NCBI GenBank assembly: GCA_963978895.1 | Contig: OZ022247.1 | Location: forward strand, 18,855,410 to 18,919,409 | DNA: 64,000 nucleotides | Reading direction: 5' to 3' | From: Erpobdella octoculata | Taxonomy: Eukaryota > Annelida > Clitellata > Hirudinida > Erpobdellidae | Part shown: positions 1 through 14,176 of the stretch, piece after piece | How the letters are laid out: every line of letters begins with the position of its first letter | Numbering within the stretch: the stretch's first letter is position 1 | Program-made: the position numbers and the translations under genes | The notes under the pieces: model-generated | Told to the model about the DNA's origin: nothing | The model's database searches: none | What the model saw: the letters and a program-made list of their open reading frames with translations, nothing else

Positions 1-38
<38 letters not shown>
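1..38. repeat. (TA)n microsatellite
   Basis: Pure TA dinucleotide run at the window edge. It directly precedes the 5' end of an L2-like retrotransposon, so one of that element's boundaries lies in TA repeat. Confidence 0.97.
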
Positions 39-41
<3 letters not shown>

Positions 42-217
42 AGAAAACACGTGCTAATTGCCTAATAGCACTAATCTTTACTAATCATATTACGCAAGAC
101 ATTAATTAAAAGATTATTTATTGCCTAAGCGATTGTTTTGCTTAATATTATTACGAAATAAATATATTATTGCTTACAATTAATTTGATTCGATTTCAAT
201 TAATTGCTATAAACAAA

Positions 218-950
218 ATGAATACTGATTTTCTACTTGAGAAACATTGGCCGTGTTTTGGACAAGGCAATCATTCAGCTGCTTCGAAAATGCTGCATGA
301 ATGGTTCGGCAAAATCTCGGCGTTTGTCTCATCACTTTCGGAGCGATTAACGCTACTTGAAAGTAAAGACAAAATAAATCTTGACGAAATCTGCAAGTTG
401 AAAACAGATTTGGTGGTCGCACAGACCGAGAAAAAATCCCCATCGATTGTGAATGACTGGGTTCAAGTGGTGAAAGCCGGTACTCTAAAAACAAAACAGC
501 CAGCTGCTCAGTTGGTTGTTGTTAATGCTTCAATAAATGAACTGAAGGACCGTGAAAGAAGAAAAAAGAATATAATTGTTTACGGTATCCCTGAGTCACG
601 AACTCAGCCCAGGCTACTAAAAAAACTGAGGATGAAGAATCCGTTAAACAAATCTTGAATCTAATCGGTAAGTCTGAGGTAAAACCTGTACATTTGAAAC
701 GACTAAGATCTAAAGACACAAGCAAACCAGGTCCAATTTTGGTAGAATTATCTGATGTTAGTCTTAGGAATTCGATTCTCATGGCCGCCAAAAGTCTGAG
801 AAACAGTGACCATAAATCCGTCTATATCAGTCCGGATTTAACAGAAGCGGAAAGACAACTGGATTATCAGCTTAGACTTGAAAGAAACAAATTAAATGCA
901 AATTTAGCTAAGGATTCGCCTTTCGGTACTGCATCCGGGGTAATCAATTG
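218..950 (+). pseudogene. ORF1 of the L2-like element (frameshifted)
   Basis: The best start is the ATG at 218, because upstream in-frame codons have no other ATG. The N-terminal part has a short heptad-like stretch (LSERLTLLESKDKINLDE). The middle has the motif RRKKNIIVYGIPES and, after a frame change at about 590-612, VYISPDLTEAERQLDYQL near 820-870. These are hallmarks of the RRM-like ORF1 protein of CR1/L2 elements, an RNA-binding chaperone of the retrotransposition particle. The frame change lies near a run of seven A. After it, the reading frame continues directly into the endonuclease without a stop, so in this copy ORF1 and ORF2 look fused. The CR1 element at 51 kb has the same domain as a separate ORF. 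Confidence 0.75.
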
Positions 951-3927
951 CAAAAATTCAAGAAAAGTTTTTAATAAAGAAGTTTTTGCTGGCCTGTCTG
1001 TTGTTTTTCATAATGTGTGTTCGATCAAAGAGAAATCGTCTCGAATCTGTGATCTGATTGCGTCTCAGTCTATTGACAATTTTGTTGCTGCAGAGACTTG
1101 GCATGAATCTGGTGATAGCGTTTTGGGCCGTGTTATTCCTGCTGGTTACAAGTGTCTTGATCGGGCACGTCCTGCTGACCATACAAGCAAATCTCGGGCT
1201 TTGATAAATCATGGTGGAATTGCAATTATTTATAAAGATGGCTTGTCTATGACTGAAATTGATCTTCGAACACCAGTTGGTCATTCGAATTTTTATGTTG
1301 TAATATCTCTAGCAATCAGACTAGAGTTGCAACTCCGCCTCGCTAATTGCGAGCCAGTCCCAAGCCTGGAGAAAGGAGGAGGGAAAAGTTAAAAGGATCA
1401 AATTCTGATCCACGACAGGAAGTACTTAAGTGCTTCCTACATACAGCCATTAGAGTCTTAAAACACCTGGTGTAAAGGACTATAAACTATCATAAAAAAA
1501 AAAAAAAAGACTAGAGTTGTATTGTTATCAGTCTATCGTCCTGGATCAAAGCCTGCAACCAAGAAATTCTTTGATGAGTTCTGTTTCCTTTTGGAAATAT
1601 TGTCAACATACCGTAGACCAATTGTTATTACTGGAGACCTGAAAATTCACGTTGAAAAACAAAATAATATAATTGCAATGAAACTGCATGAATTGCTAAC
1701 TTCTTTCAATTTGATTATTCATGAGACAATTCCAACGCATCGGCTAGGAGGGCAGCTTGATCTCGTGATTTCACGTGATGATATGGTAGATCTTCAAGTT
1801 TCTGTGCAAGAAACTGGCTTATCTGATCATCTAATGCTATTGTTTCGACTTCCACTCCAAAAACCAACTAAGCCTGTTGCCACTTTTTGGGGACGTTCAT
1901 TGAAGAGATTTGATTATAATGCATTCCTGACTGATTTACGTTTGAGTGAACTTTGTCATAATCCAGAAAATTTCGATCATCATTCAACTGATGAACTTTT
2001 CCAGTGCTATTCATCTACTCTATCAAAGCTTCTCGATAATCACGCTCCGTTTAAAATAATCAAAAGAAAACCTCGAAATCTACTAACGCCATGGTTTGAT
2101 AGTGAATGCCGGGCATTTAAGCGGTCCACGAGACGACTTGAACGGATTTATCGTCGGCATCACACAACGGCGAGTAAATCTATATGGATTGACGGCCTGC
2201 GGACCATGCGATATTTGTTCCAAAAAAAAGAGCATGAATACTGGGAAGCCAGGATTGCCGCTAATCAGAAAGCTCCAAAAAAGCTCTGGAGTAACTTGTC
2301 AACACTTCTTGGTAAAGAAAAGTCCTCATCTAATGTGAGCTCTTCTATTACTCCAGACCAGTTTGTGAGGTTTTTTCAAGACAAGGTAGAGCAAGTTAGA
2401 ACACATACAGCGCTTGCAAAGCCACCATCTATACTTTTGACCAGCACGTTGTTCATGGATGAATTCCAACCAGTCACGGCTGATGAGATAATAAAATTGA
2501 TAATGGCTGCTCCGAACAAATATTGTTCACTGGATCCATCCCCTACTTGGATTATCAAAAAATGTTGTGTCCACATTGCATCTTTTGTCGCTTTGATGTG
2601 CACTCGATCTTTACAAGAAGGATATTTTCCTGCTAGTCAGAAATCAGCACTTGTCACTCCGCTTATTAAAAAAGACGGACTTGACCCTGCTGACATGAAG
2701 AGCTATCGACCAGTCTCTAACTTGACCTTTATGTCAAAACTGGTAGAGCGGATTGTTGCTAAACGATTGAATGTACATCTAGGTCTTTCTGGCAGTCTCC
2801 CATCGAACCAATCTGCGTATCGCCGGTTTTACTCTACAGAATCTGCACTACTCAAAGTAGTGAATGATCTGGCAGTTGCTACTGATAGTGGTAAGGTGTC
2901 TCTACTGAGTCTCTTAGATCTGAGTGCCGCATTTGATACTGTTGACCATGGAATCCTTATTGAGAGACTTGAAAAAACTCATGGCATCTGTGGAGTTGTC
3001 TTAAAATGGATTATTTCATATTTAACTAACCGCACGCCACGGGTTAGTGTGTGTGGGAACTTGTCATTGTCCGTGTCGCTTAGTAGTGGAGTACCCCAGG
3101 GATCAGTCTTGGGCCCACTACTCTTTCTATTGTACACCACTGATTTACTTGAAATTATTCATCATTCTGGACTCGAGGGACACTGCTATGCCGACGACAC
3201 CCAAACATATGTTCACTGCTCTGTTGATGATGCGGAGAATGTTCACCTTCGCTTATTGCCTTGCATAGAGAACATTGAACAGTGGATGGCTTCTAATCGT
3301 CTAAAACTGAATGGCGATAAGACTGAATTAATCTAGATAGGTGCAAGATCAAATTTGCAACAGAGTAAAGCAAAAGCTTTGTTAGTTGCTGGGGCTTTGG
3401 TTGCCCCCCCAGAAGTTGTTCGAAACCTAGGTGTTTATGTCGATTCTGAGCTTTCCATGAAAGATCATATATCTAAACTGTCAAAAACCTGTTTTTTCCA
3501 ACTACGACAATTTAGAACCATAAGAAGGTCTCTGACAAGTGAAGCAACACGTCTAAAGAAACATGATCATGTGACTGTAATAATGAAAACTGAACTCCGG
3601 TGGCTGCGTATCTCTGAGCGAATTACTTTCAAAATTGGGACTTTAGTCTACAAGGCGCTCCATGGAGAAGCCCCCTCATATTTGCAAGAGCTGTGTGTTA
3701 CTGTGTCTGATAACAATTCTTACTTATCTCGTCATAGATCTGCTAGTCGTGGTGATCTAGTTGTTCCCATAACTCGAACAAAAACTTACGGCAGTCGAGC
3801 CTTTAGTATAGCAGGACCAGCAACATGGAACATGTTGCCTGCCAGCATCCGAGAAGCCACTACAATGAGTTTATTCAAGGCCGAGCTAAAGACATTTCTG
3901 TTTGCGAAATCCTATCCAAATCGATGA
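951..3927 (+). pseudogene. ORF2 of the L2-like element: endonuclease and reverse transcriptase (broken)
   Basis: The endonuclease begins at about 990 (VVFHNVCSIKEKS) with AAETWHES as its catalytic Glu motif. It is interrupted at 1330-1507 by a SINE and resumes at about 1522 with SVYRPGS, ITGDLKIHV and the SDH motif (LSDHLMLLF). The RT spans about 2350-3330: CSLDPSPTWIIKK, SYRPVSNLTFMSKLVE, LLDLSAAFDTVDH (motif A), SGVPQGSVLGP (motif B) and CYADDTQ (motif C, near 3184). A TAG at 3334 falls in the DKTELI motif, where relatives usually have Trp; TGG to TAG is one base change. The frame then continues without shift (3337-3927) to a typical C-terminal domain (GSRAFSIAGPATWNMLP). About 50 residues usually present before the KHDHVT motif are missing near 3560. 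It encoded nicking and target-primed reverse transcription; it cannot now make full-length protein. Confidence 0.86.
1330..1507 (+). mobile_element. SINE-like retroposon inserted in the L2 endonuclease
   Basis: About 178 bp starting CAACTCCGCCTCGC and ending in a run of 14-15 A. It is flanked by a perfect 12-bp target-site duplication AGACTAGAGTTG (1318-1329 and 1508-1519), which shows insertion by target-primed reverse transcription. A second copy lies in opposite orientation at 22427-22592, sharing CCAGTCCCAAGCCTGG, the segment CGACAGGAAGTACTTA and the end ACACCTGGTGTA...GGACTATAAACTAT. There is no coding capacity. No clear tRNA A and B boxes are visible, so the promoter type is unknown and it could also be the tail of a longer element. 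Confidence 0.85.
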
Positions 3928-4095
3928 TCAGAAAGAAATTATTTCATTTTTCCTGACATGCTGATCTTTGTGTTTTATATTAATTTTTTGCTTTATTTTT
4001 ATTGTATTGTTTTGTTGTTTTTATTGTAAAAGGAGCCCTGAGGTGTTACACAAAAGGGCGCTTGAAATCCAAACAAACTTAAACTTAAACTTAAA

Positions 4096-4097
<2 letters not shown>

Positions 4098-4175
<78 letters not shown>

Positions 4176-4190
4176 ATTATATTTATAATT
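4098..4190. repeat. (TA)n with degenerate TTATAA end
   Basis: TA run joining the AAACTT tail of the L2-like element to the hexamer array. The last 30 bases degrade to TTTATAATTATATTTATAATTTC. Confidence 0.95.
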
Positions 4191-4192
4191 TC

Positions 4193-6989
4193 ATTTATAT
4201 TTATATTTATATTTATATTTATATTTATATTTATATTTATATTTATATTTATATTTATATTTATATTTATATTTATATTTATATTTATATTTATATTTAT
4301 ATTTATATTTATATTTATATTTATATTTATATTTATATTTATATTTATATTTATATTTATATTTATATTTATATTTATATTTATATTTATATTTATATTT
4401 ATATTTATATTTATATTTATATTTATATTTATATTTATATTTATATTTATATTTATATTTATATTTATATTTATATTTATATTTATATTTATATTTATAT
4501 TTATATTTATATTTATATTTATATTTATATTTATATTTATATTTATATTTATATTTATATTTATATTTATATTTATATTTATATTTATATTTATATTTAT
4601 ATTTATATTTATATTTATATTTATATTTATATTTATATTTATATTTATATTTATATTTATATTTATATTTATATTTATATTTATATTTATATTTATATTT
4701 ATATTTATATTTATATTTATATTTATATTTATATTTATATTTATATTTATATTTATATTTATATTTATATTTATATTTATATTTATATTTATATTTATAT
4801 TTATATTTATATTTATATTTATATTTATATTTATATTTATATTTATATTTATATTTATATTTATATTTATATTTATATTTATATTTATATTTATATTTAT
4901 ATTTATATTTATATTTATATTTATATTTATATTTATATTTATATTTATATTTATATTTATATTTATATTTATATTTATATTTATATTTATATTTATATTT
5001 ATATTTATATTTATATTTATATTTATATTTATATTTATATTTATATTTATATTTATATTTATATTTATATTTATATTTATATTTATATTTATATTTATAT
5101 TTATATTTATATTTATATTTATATTTATATTTATATTTATATTTATATTTATATTTATATTTATATTTATATTTATATTTATATTTATATTTATATTTAT
5201 ATTTATATTTATATTTATATTTATATTTATATTTATATTTATATTTATATTTATATTTATATTTATATTTATATTTATATTTATATTTATATTTATATTT
5301 ATATTTATATTTATATTTATATTTATATTTATATTTATATTTATATTTATATTTATATTTATATTTATATTTATATTTATATTTATATTTATATTTATAT
5401 TTATATTTATATTTATATTTATATTTATATTTATATTTATATTTATATTTATATTTATATTTATATTTATATTTATATTTATATTTATATTTATATTTAT
5501 ATTTATATTTATATTTATATTTATATTTATATTTATATTTATATTTATATTTATATTTATATTTATATTTATATTTATATTTATATTTATATTTATATTT
5601 ATATTTATATTTATATTTATATTTATATTTATATTTATATTTATATTTATATTTATATTTATATTTATATTTATATTTATATTTATATTTATATTTATAT
5701 TTATATTTATATTTATATTTATATTTATATTTATATTTATATTTATATTTATATTTATATTTATATTTATATTTATATTTATATTTATATTTATATTTAT
5801 ATTTATATTTATATTTATATTTATATTTATATTTATATTTATATTTATATTTATATTTATATTTATATTTATATTTATATTTATATTTATATTTATATTT
5901 ATATTTATATTTATATTTATATTTATATTTATATTTATATTTATATTTATATTTATATTTATATTTATATTTATATTTATATTTATATTTATATTTATAT
6001 TTATATTTATATTTATATTTATATTTATATTTATATTTATATTTATATTTATATTTATATTTATATTTATATTTATATTTATATTTATATTTATATTTAT
6101 ATTTATATTTATATTTATATTTATATTTATATTTATATTTATATTTATATTTATATTTATATTTATATTTATATTTATATTTATATTTATATTTATATTT
6201 ATATTTATATTTATATTTATATTTATATTTATATTTATATTTATATTTATATTTATATTTATATTTATATTTATATTTATATTTATATTTATATTTATAT
6301 TTATATTTATATTTATATTTATATTTATATTTATATTTATATTTATATTTATATTTATATTTATATTTATATTTATATTTATATTTATATTTATATTTAT
6401 ATTTATATTTATATTTATATTTATATTTATATTTATATTTATATTTATATTTATATTTATATTTATATTTATATTTATATTTATATTTATATTTATATTT
6501 ATATTTATATTTATATTTATATTTATATTTATATTTATATTTATATTTATATTTATATTTATATTTATATTTATATTTATATTTATATTTATATTTATAT
6601 TTATATTTATATTTATATTTATATTTATATTTATATTTATATTTATATTTATATTTATATTTATATTTATATTTATATTTATATTTATATTTATATTTAT
6701 ATTTATATTTATATTTATATTTATATTTATATTTATATTTATATTTATATTTATATTTATATTTATATTTATATTTATATTTATATTTATATTTATATTT
6801 ATATTTATATTTATATTTATATTTATATTTATATTTATATTTATATTTATATTTATATTTATATTTATATTTATATTTATATTTATATTTATATTTATAT
6901 TTATATTTATATTTATATTTATATTTATATTTATATTTATATTTATATTTATATTTATATTTATATTTATATTTATATTTATATTTATA
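4193..6989. repeat. Giant (ATTTAT)n hexamer array, about 466 copies
   Basis: About 2.8 kb of the 6-mer ATTTAT without an interruption that I can see by eye. Both strands read open in several frames (Ile-Tyr, Ile-Asn, Tyr-Lys dipeptides), which is a property of the repeat and not coding. It starts directly after the degenerate (TA)n that follows the L2-like element's tail. Such purity over this length implies recent expansion or strong homogenisation, or an assembly artefact. Confidence 0.97.
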
Positions 6990-9519
<2,530 letters not shown>

Positions 9520-9796
9520 AAAAATCTCTTTAAAGTATTTGATTTTCTCAAATGACCCAGGGCTTCTTACAAAGATAGATATCTCATGCCCAATTGCTAC
9601 TAGCGACCACAATCTGATTATGTTAGAAATAAATGACTGAATCCTAACTCTTGATGAAAAAAAAACAATATAGTTTTTACTGATTCAAGAGAGCAGAATT
9701 TCAGGAAATAAACACTTTTTCACTCAATATTAAATGGGATATTCTTTTTCAGTATTGTTTTGACGGAGAGCTGCTGGAACGTTTTCAACCATTACC
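9520..9796 (+). pseudogene. CR1-type endonuclease / inter-domain fragment
   Basis: Reading the plus strand gives IFSNDPGLLTKIDISCPIAT followed by SDHNLIMLEIND (about 9541-9645). This aligns with the end of the endonuclease of the CR1-type element at 51 kb (ATSDHNVMILHLND). After a short interrupted stretch, NIKWDILFQYCFD then, one frame over, ESCWNVFNHYL (9730-9796) matches KWDDIFQYRFDVENCWN of that element. It is a broken fragment without catalytic capacity. It abuts an L2-like fragment directly. Confidence 0.7.
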
Positions 9797-11456
9797 TAAC
9801 GACCTTGACGAGATGGCTGATCTACTCCATAACGAACTCACAAGAATCCCAGATCAACTCGCATCTACCTACTCTGTTCGCTTCCGACCTCGGGCTTCGG
9901 ACCTATGGTTCGATCGGGAACGCCTCACCACCAAGAGGCGTCTGAGATCATTCGAGAAAATACTACTTTCATCAAAAATCGATGCCCGCCAGTGACGCAT
10001 CCAAATGCTCCAATATCAAAATCTCCTTAAAAATAAACGCTCTTCTTTTTGGACTACAAAAATAACAAAATTATCTAATGGTCGTACATTCGGCCGTGAC
10101 CTCGGCGTGCAAAAAGCCTTCCTGCGAAATTATAACTGCTAACAATTTCCTGAAATACTTTGCCGAAAAGGTGGCTCGCATTCGCTCGACGACTTCTAAC
10201 GTTGACTCATCTTCCGTCACCACACCCGTTCGGTTCGTGCCGGAGAGCTACCTCAGCTGTTTCGAGCCAACCAACGTCATTGAAGTTATAGGGCTTATCC
10301 ATCGTTTGCCCGATCGTCAGTGCTCACTGGACCCTATCCCAACGCGTTTTTTCAAGGAGTTATCCTCTTTGCTTGCTCTTTACAACTCCACATTATTTAA
10401 TCTTTCTTTTACTACAGGAATCTTCCCTAAGCAGTTCCAGCTATCCTACATCACTCCACTCATAAAAAAACCTAGACTCGATCAAAATGTTACTTCATCC
10501 TATCGCCCAATATCTAAACTTTCTATCATCTCTAAATTGCTCAAAAGGCTCGTACTCACTCGTGTGCTCAAACATCTATACTCGAATAACCTATACCCAT
10601 CTCTCCAATTGGCTTACCGCTCCAACCATTCAACTGAAACCGCATTTCTTAAGGTCACCTTCGATCTGCTCAGGGCCGCCGACGGTGGCAAGCTATCTCT
10701 TTTGGTCCATCTTGATTTGTCCGCTGCCTTCAATACCGTCGATCACAACATCTTACTCCAACAACTACATTCATCCTGCAGCTTGACTGACCTCTTTGCT
10801 GACTGGTTTCGTTCATACCAATCAAGCCGCCGGTTCTATGTTCATTACAACAATTCATCATCTCCGCTTTCATCATTTCCACAGGGCTCCGTCCTGGGCC
10901 CATTCCTATTCTCTCTTTACACAGAAGAAATTGCGCGTGTTTTTGACAATCACAACTGTCCGCATGCATGTCCGCTTGCGTTGCTGACATCAGTCGATAA
11001 TTGTCGGCTAGCCGATTACAGCTCAACCGGGACAAAACCGAGGCCATGTGGTGTTCGTCTAGGCGCCTTCTCCATTTCATTCCAAATCATCCTATCAACA
11101 TCTGCGGTATCGACATCACTCATTCATCCATGGTAAGAAACCACGGGGTCTTCATGGATTCCGACCTTGCCATGCGATCTTATGTTCGCAACACATTCAG
11201 CTGATGCTTCTCCATTCTTAATTCAGATTAGGAGCGTGAGCAGGTTTCTACCCACCCTTGGCCAAAAAATACTCGTCAATTCTCTCATCCTGCCACTAAT
11301 CGACTACTGCAACTCCGTATTGGTCGGTCTATCAGCTTCTCAACTCAGTCGCCTTCACCTCGTTATAAACGCCGCCGCCAAAATGACATCCAACGCCAAG
11401 AAGTATGATCACGTGACACCTATTCTACATGATCTTCACTGGATATCTATATTATA
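9797..11456 (+). pseudogene. Second L2-like retrotransposon ORF2 fragment, RT with deleted catalytic box
   Basis: It starts mid-protein (DEMADLLHNELTR). A stop at 9994 is followed by a restart of homology at 10078. RT motifs are visible: CSLDPIPTRFFKE, SSYRPISKLSIISKLLKR, HLDLSAAFNTVDH (motif A, about 10708-10746) and FPQGSVLGPFLFSLY (motif B). The YADD box is gone: reading passes from the DNHNCPHAC region (about 10950-10975) to SASRLQLNRDKTEAM (about 11001), so roughly 100 bases including the catalytic Asp pair were lost, with a frame change. Another frame change lies near 11200. Homology ends at LHDLHWIS (11450), where a (TCAC)n array replaces the C-terminus and 3' UTR. It is related to but distinct from the copy at 0-4 kb. 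Confidence 0.85.
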
Positions 11457-11466
11457 GTAGCCCACG

Positions 11467-12175
11467 TCACTCACTCACTCACTCACTCACTCACTCACTC
11501 ACTCACTCACTCACTCACTCACTCACTCACTCACTCACTCACTCACTCACTCACTCACTCACTCACTCACTCACTCACTCACTCACTCACTCACTCACTC
11601 ACTCACTCACTCACTCACTCACTCACTCACTCACTCACTCACTCACTCACTCACTCACTCACTCACTCACTCACTCACTCACTCACTCACTCACTCACTC
11701 ACTCACTCACTCACTCACTCACTCACTCACTCACTCACTCACTCACTCACTCACTCACTCACTCACTCACTCACTCACTCACTCACTCACTCACTCACTC
11801 ACTCACTCACTCACTCACTCACTCACTCACTCACTCACTCACTCACTCACTCACTCACTCACTCACTCACTCACTCACTCACTCACTCACTCACTCACTC
11901 ACTCACTCACTCACTCACTCACTCACTCACTCACTCACTCACTCACTCACTCACTCACTCACTCACTCACTCACTCACTCACTCACTCACTCACTCACTC
12001 ACTCACTCACTCACTCACTCACTCACTCACTCACTCACTCACTCACTCACTCACTCACTCACTCACTCACTCACTCACTCACTCACTCACTCACTCACTC
12101 ACTCACTCACTCACTCACTCACTCACTCACTCACTCACTCACTCACTCACTCACTCACTTACTCACTCACTCACT
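11467..12175. repeat. (TCAC)n tetranucleotide array, about 177 copies
   Basis: About 709 bp with one visible interruption (TTAC at about 12159). It joins the truncated L2-like fragment to the truncated LTR element. The open frame Thr-His-Ser-Leu across it is an artefact of the repeat. Confidence 0.97.
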
Positions 12176-12205
12176 GATTCTGTCACGCTTACGTAATTAG
12201 TCGTA

Positions 12206-12468
12206 TAGATCTAAAAGATGTGAAGGAAGAAGAAAGAGCAGACAGTTCCGATAAACCGTGCAAAGATGTTCAGGACGAGGCATGCAAAAAAGGCTGTGAT
12301 GAACCGTGTAGAAATGGCGACGATGAGCAAAAGAAAGACTATGTTGATGAGCCTAAGAAAGACTGGAAGAAACTGCATCAAACGGTCAAGAGACTTAACC
12401 GTGTTGTTTGCGAATTGCGGTCAAAGCCACGAGTAAAGATCAAGGTATTTTGTGTTTGTGGCTGAGTC
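12206..12468 (+). pseudogene. C-terminal fragment of the SAP-domain element protein
   Basis: Reading from DLKDVKEEERADSSDKP onward, the fragment shares ACKKGCDEPCR, DEPKKDWKKLHQTV and ELRSKPRVKIKVF with the C-terminus of the 497-residue protein at 58812-60305. Here the frame runs four residues further (CVCG) before TGA, because a single base differs at the stop region. About 83% of the protein is missing. The first ATG (12220) is internal and not a true start. Confidence 0.85.
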
Positions 12469-12524
12469 GCATTTCCCAAAAGCGACTATGCTGTTCGAGA
12501 CGAACAGGATTAAGAAGGGGGTAG

Positions 12525-12704
12525 TGTTATATCTATGGTACTGATTCTACTTTTCCCATGTATTGATATCCCGAGAACTATTATTATTAACAGAGAATAT
12601 ATTAGAATGTATAAGTAGCATTAACCAAGCTTTATTTATTATCACCCAATAAACTACAAAACCATTCTTCTGGACCTGTAATACGATTTGACGATTTTAC
12701 AACA
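12525..12704 (+). repeat. Solo-side 3' LTR of the truncated element
   Basis: TG...CA bounded, preceded by the purine tract AAGAAGGGGGTAG. An AATAAA (12649-12654) in the middle part is a likely polyadenylation signal. It is followed after about 14 bases by (TA)n. Confidence 0.82.
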
Positions 12705-12715
12705 ATCTATATATT

Positions 12716-12851
<136 letters not shown>

Positions 12852-14154
12852 AACGTGGTAAAAAAATAAACATTTTGCTCATTGAAACGCTTTCTTTTCT
12901 AGCCTTACGTAATTTGACACTTTCTAACTACACTAAAGCTTGATCAATAATGATCACTTTTACTCCCTTTGCTAATTTTGCTATAGATTTACACATATGT
13001 ATAAATTTATGTATATCTATGAGAGCGGAAAGTTTGAAAAAGATTGTCCTTTGTTGCCTCTTCTCGATAAAATTGGTATTAAGTTATCTTTGTATCCGAA
13101 GTTTCAAACAAAAACGCTAAAATACAAAATTACGCGTCCCATAAAGCACACAAGCACTTTGTACAATGTTTAGTTATAATATAAAAGAAATATAAAAAAG
13201 CGAGTCTAAAATTAATTGTGCTTGTGTTTATTTGTTTCATTTGTTTCTAGCTGCCCAATAGGTTTTGGAAATTTAATAATTTCACAGTTGTAGCTGCTAA
13301 GAAAATTTATCACAATGAATGTAAAATAACTGAAATGTTATAAAGTTCTATTTGAAAAAATGTTTACTCAAGTTGTTTAATTAGTTTGGTTAACTTGAAA
13401 TTTATTTATTTGTATCTTTAATAAGCTGGAAAATATTTTCTGCACAGAGGTGAAAGGGAATATAAGATGTCATGATGAAAACATCAGGATTTCTATAAGT
13501 CATAAACTGAAAGAAAAGAAAAGCAACCAGCCGATTCATCAATCCAACAAAACACATATTTGATTTTTAAACTAAATAAATTAAACAGTTTTTCATTTTA
13601 ATAAAAAAAATTTAATTTTAATTTTTGTTACAAAATTTGTATTTTTTAGATTTTTTAAACCTATGGTGATTTTGTGAGTGTTTTTGTAGTAAAGTTTATA
13701 TTGAATGAAGTCAGACGTCTTCGAAACTTTATTTGGTTTTTTTTAGTTTAAAAAAGCAACAACAAAATTTAAAAAAATCACAAAAAATTATATTGAAAAA
13801 GAAGTTTTGTTGAGTTTAATAATAACGACTCCACAAAGGCTACCCTGAACGATAATAAAGCATGTTTCAATAGCAACAGAGTGAGCTTTTTGTTATGAAA
13901 TTCAATTTACGGGTGATACGAGGAAACTGTTTAAAATGTTATTTATGAATATATATAAATAAAAAAGAATTATATAAGTAGTTTTTTATTATATTTACAC
14001 GCTCTTCCTTAATAACCTGCTTCACTAATAGCTAGGCTCTTTAGGAGTAGAGATTAGGAAGGACGATCCAAATTGGGTTAACTTGAAAATAAAATTTTAA
14101 ATCTTGCCTAAACTTTACGGATTGTTTAACCACAAATTTTGTGGTTTGCCTGTT
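12852..14154. other. Intergenic sequence, nothing recognised
   Basis: AT-rich, non-repetitive to the eye. No exon-like segment with splice sites or homology was seen on either strand. It lies beyond the 3' end of the Ig gene. Confidence 0.5.
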
Positions 14155-14176
14155 TTTATTAACACTATTATTTATT
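14155..14176 (-). terminator. Candidate polyadenylation signals of the Ig gene
   Basis: Two AATAAA hexamers on the minus strand (TTTATT at 14155-14160 and 14171-14176), about 390 bp past the stop codon of the last Ig-gene exon. This is a position guess only, because AT-rich DNA gives such hexamers by chance. Confidence 0.3.

Larger units (their letters stand above)
39..4097 (+). mobile_element. L2-like non-LTR retrotransposon, near full length, inactivated
   Basis: Seen in order: a possible 5' UTR (39-217), an ORF1-like coding region, an apurinic-type endonuclease, a reverse transcriptase, a C-terminal domain, a short 3' UTR and a tail of about four AAACTT units (4074-4097). The RT motif SLLDLSAAFDTVDH with SGVPQGSVLGPLLF is typical of the L2/Rex1/Crack part of the CR1 group, so I place it there by recalled motifs, not by a tree. 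The copy is dead: a frameshift in ORF1 near 600, a SINE inserted at 1330 in the endonuclease with a further reading-frame change there, an in-frame TAG at 3334, and an internal loss in the C-terminal domain near 3560. The RT catalytic box CYADD is intact. The hexamer tail runs into (TA)n and then a giant hexamer array. Confidence 0.88.
12206..12704 (+). mobile_element. 5'-truncated copy of the SAP-domain LTR element: ORF end, PPT and 3' LTR
   Basis: Three parts match the complete element at 58540-60528. First, a coding tail (12206-12468). Second, a conserved non-coding stretch with a polypurine tract AAGAAGGGGG (12512-12521). Third, a 180-bp LTR from TGTTATATC (12525) to TTTTACAACA (12704). 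The LTR shares AACCATTCT, a TTTATTATC-type block and an AATAAA with the 197-bp LTRs of the complete copy, but differs widely by substitutions and small indels, so it is an older or different subfamily. The 5' LTR and most of the ORF are absent, replaced by (TCAC)n. Confidence 0.85.

Noticed and set aside
11429..12196. 255-codon Thr-His-Ser-Leu frame
   Set aside because: It is the (TCAC)n array.
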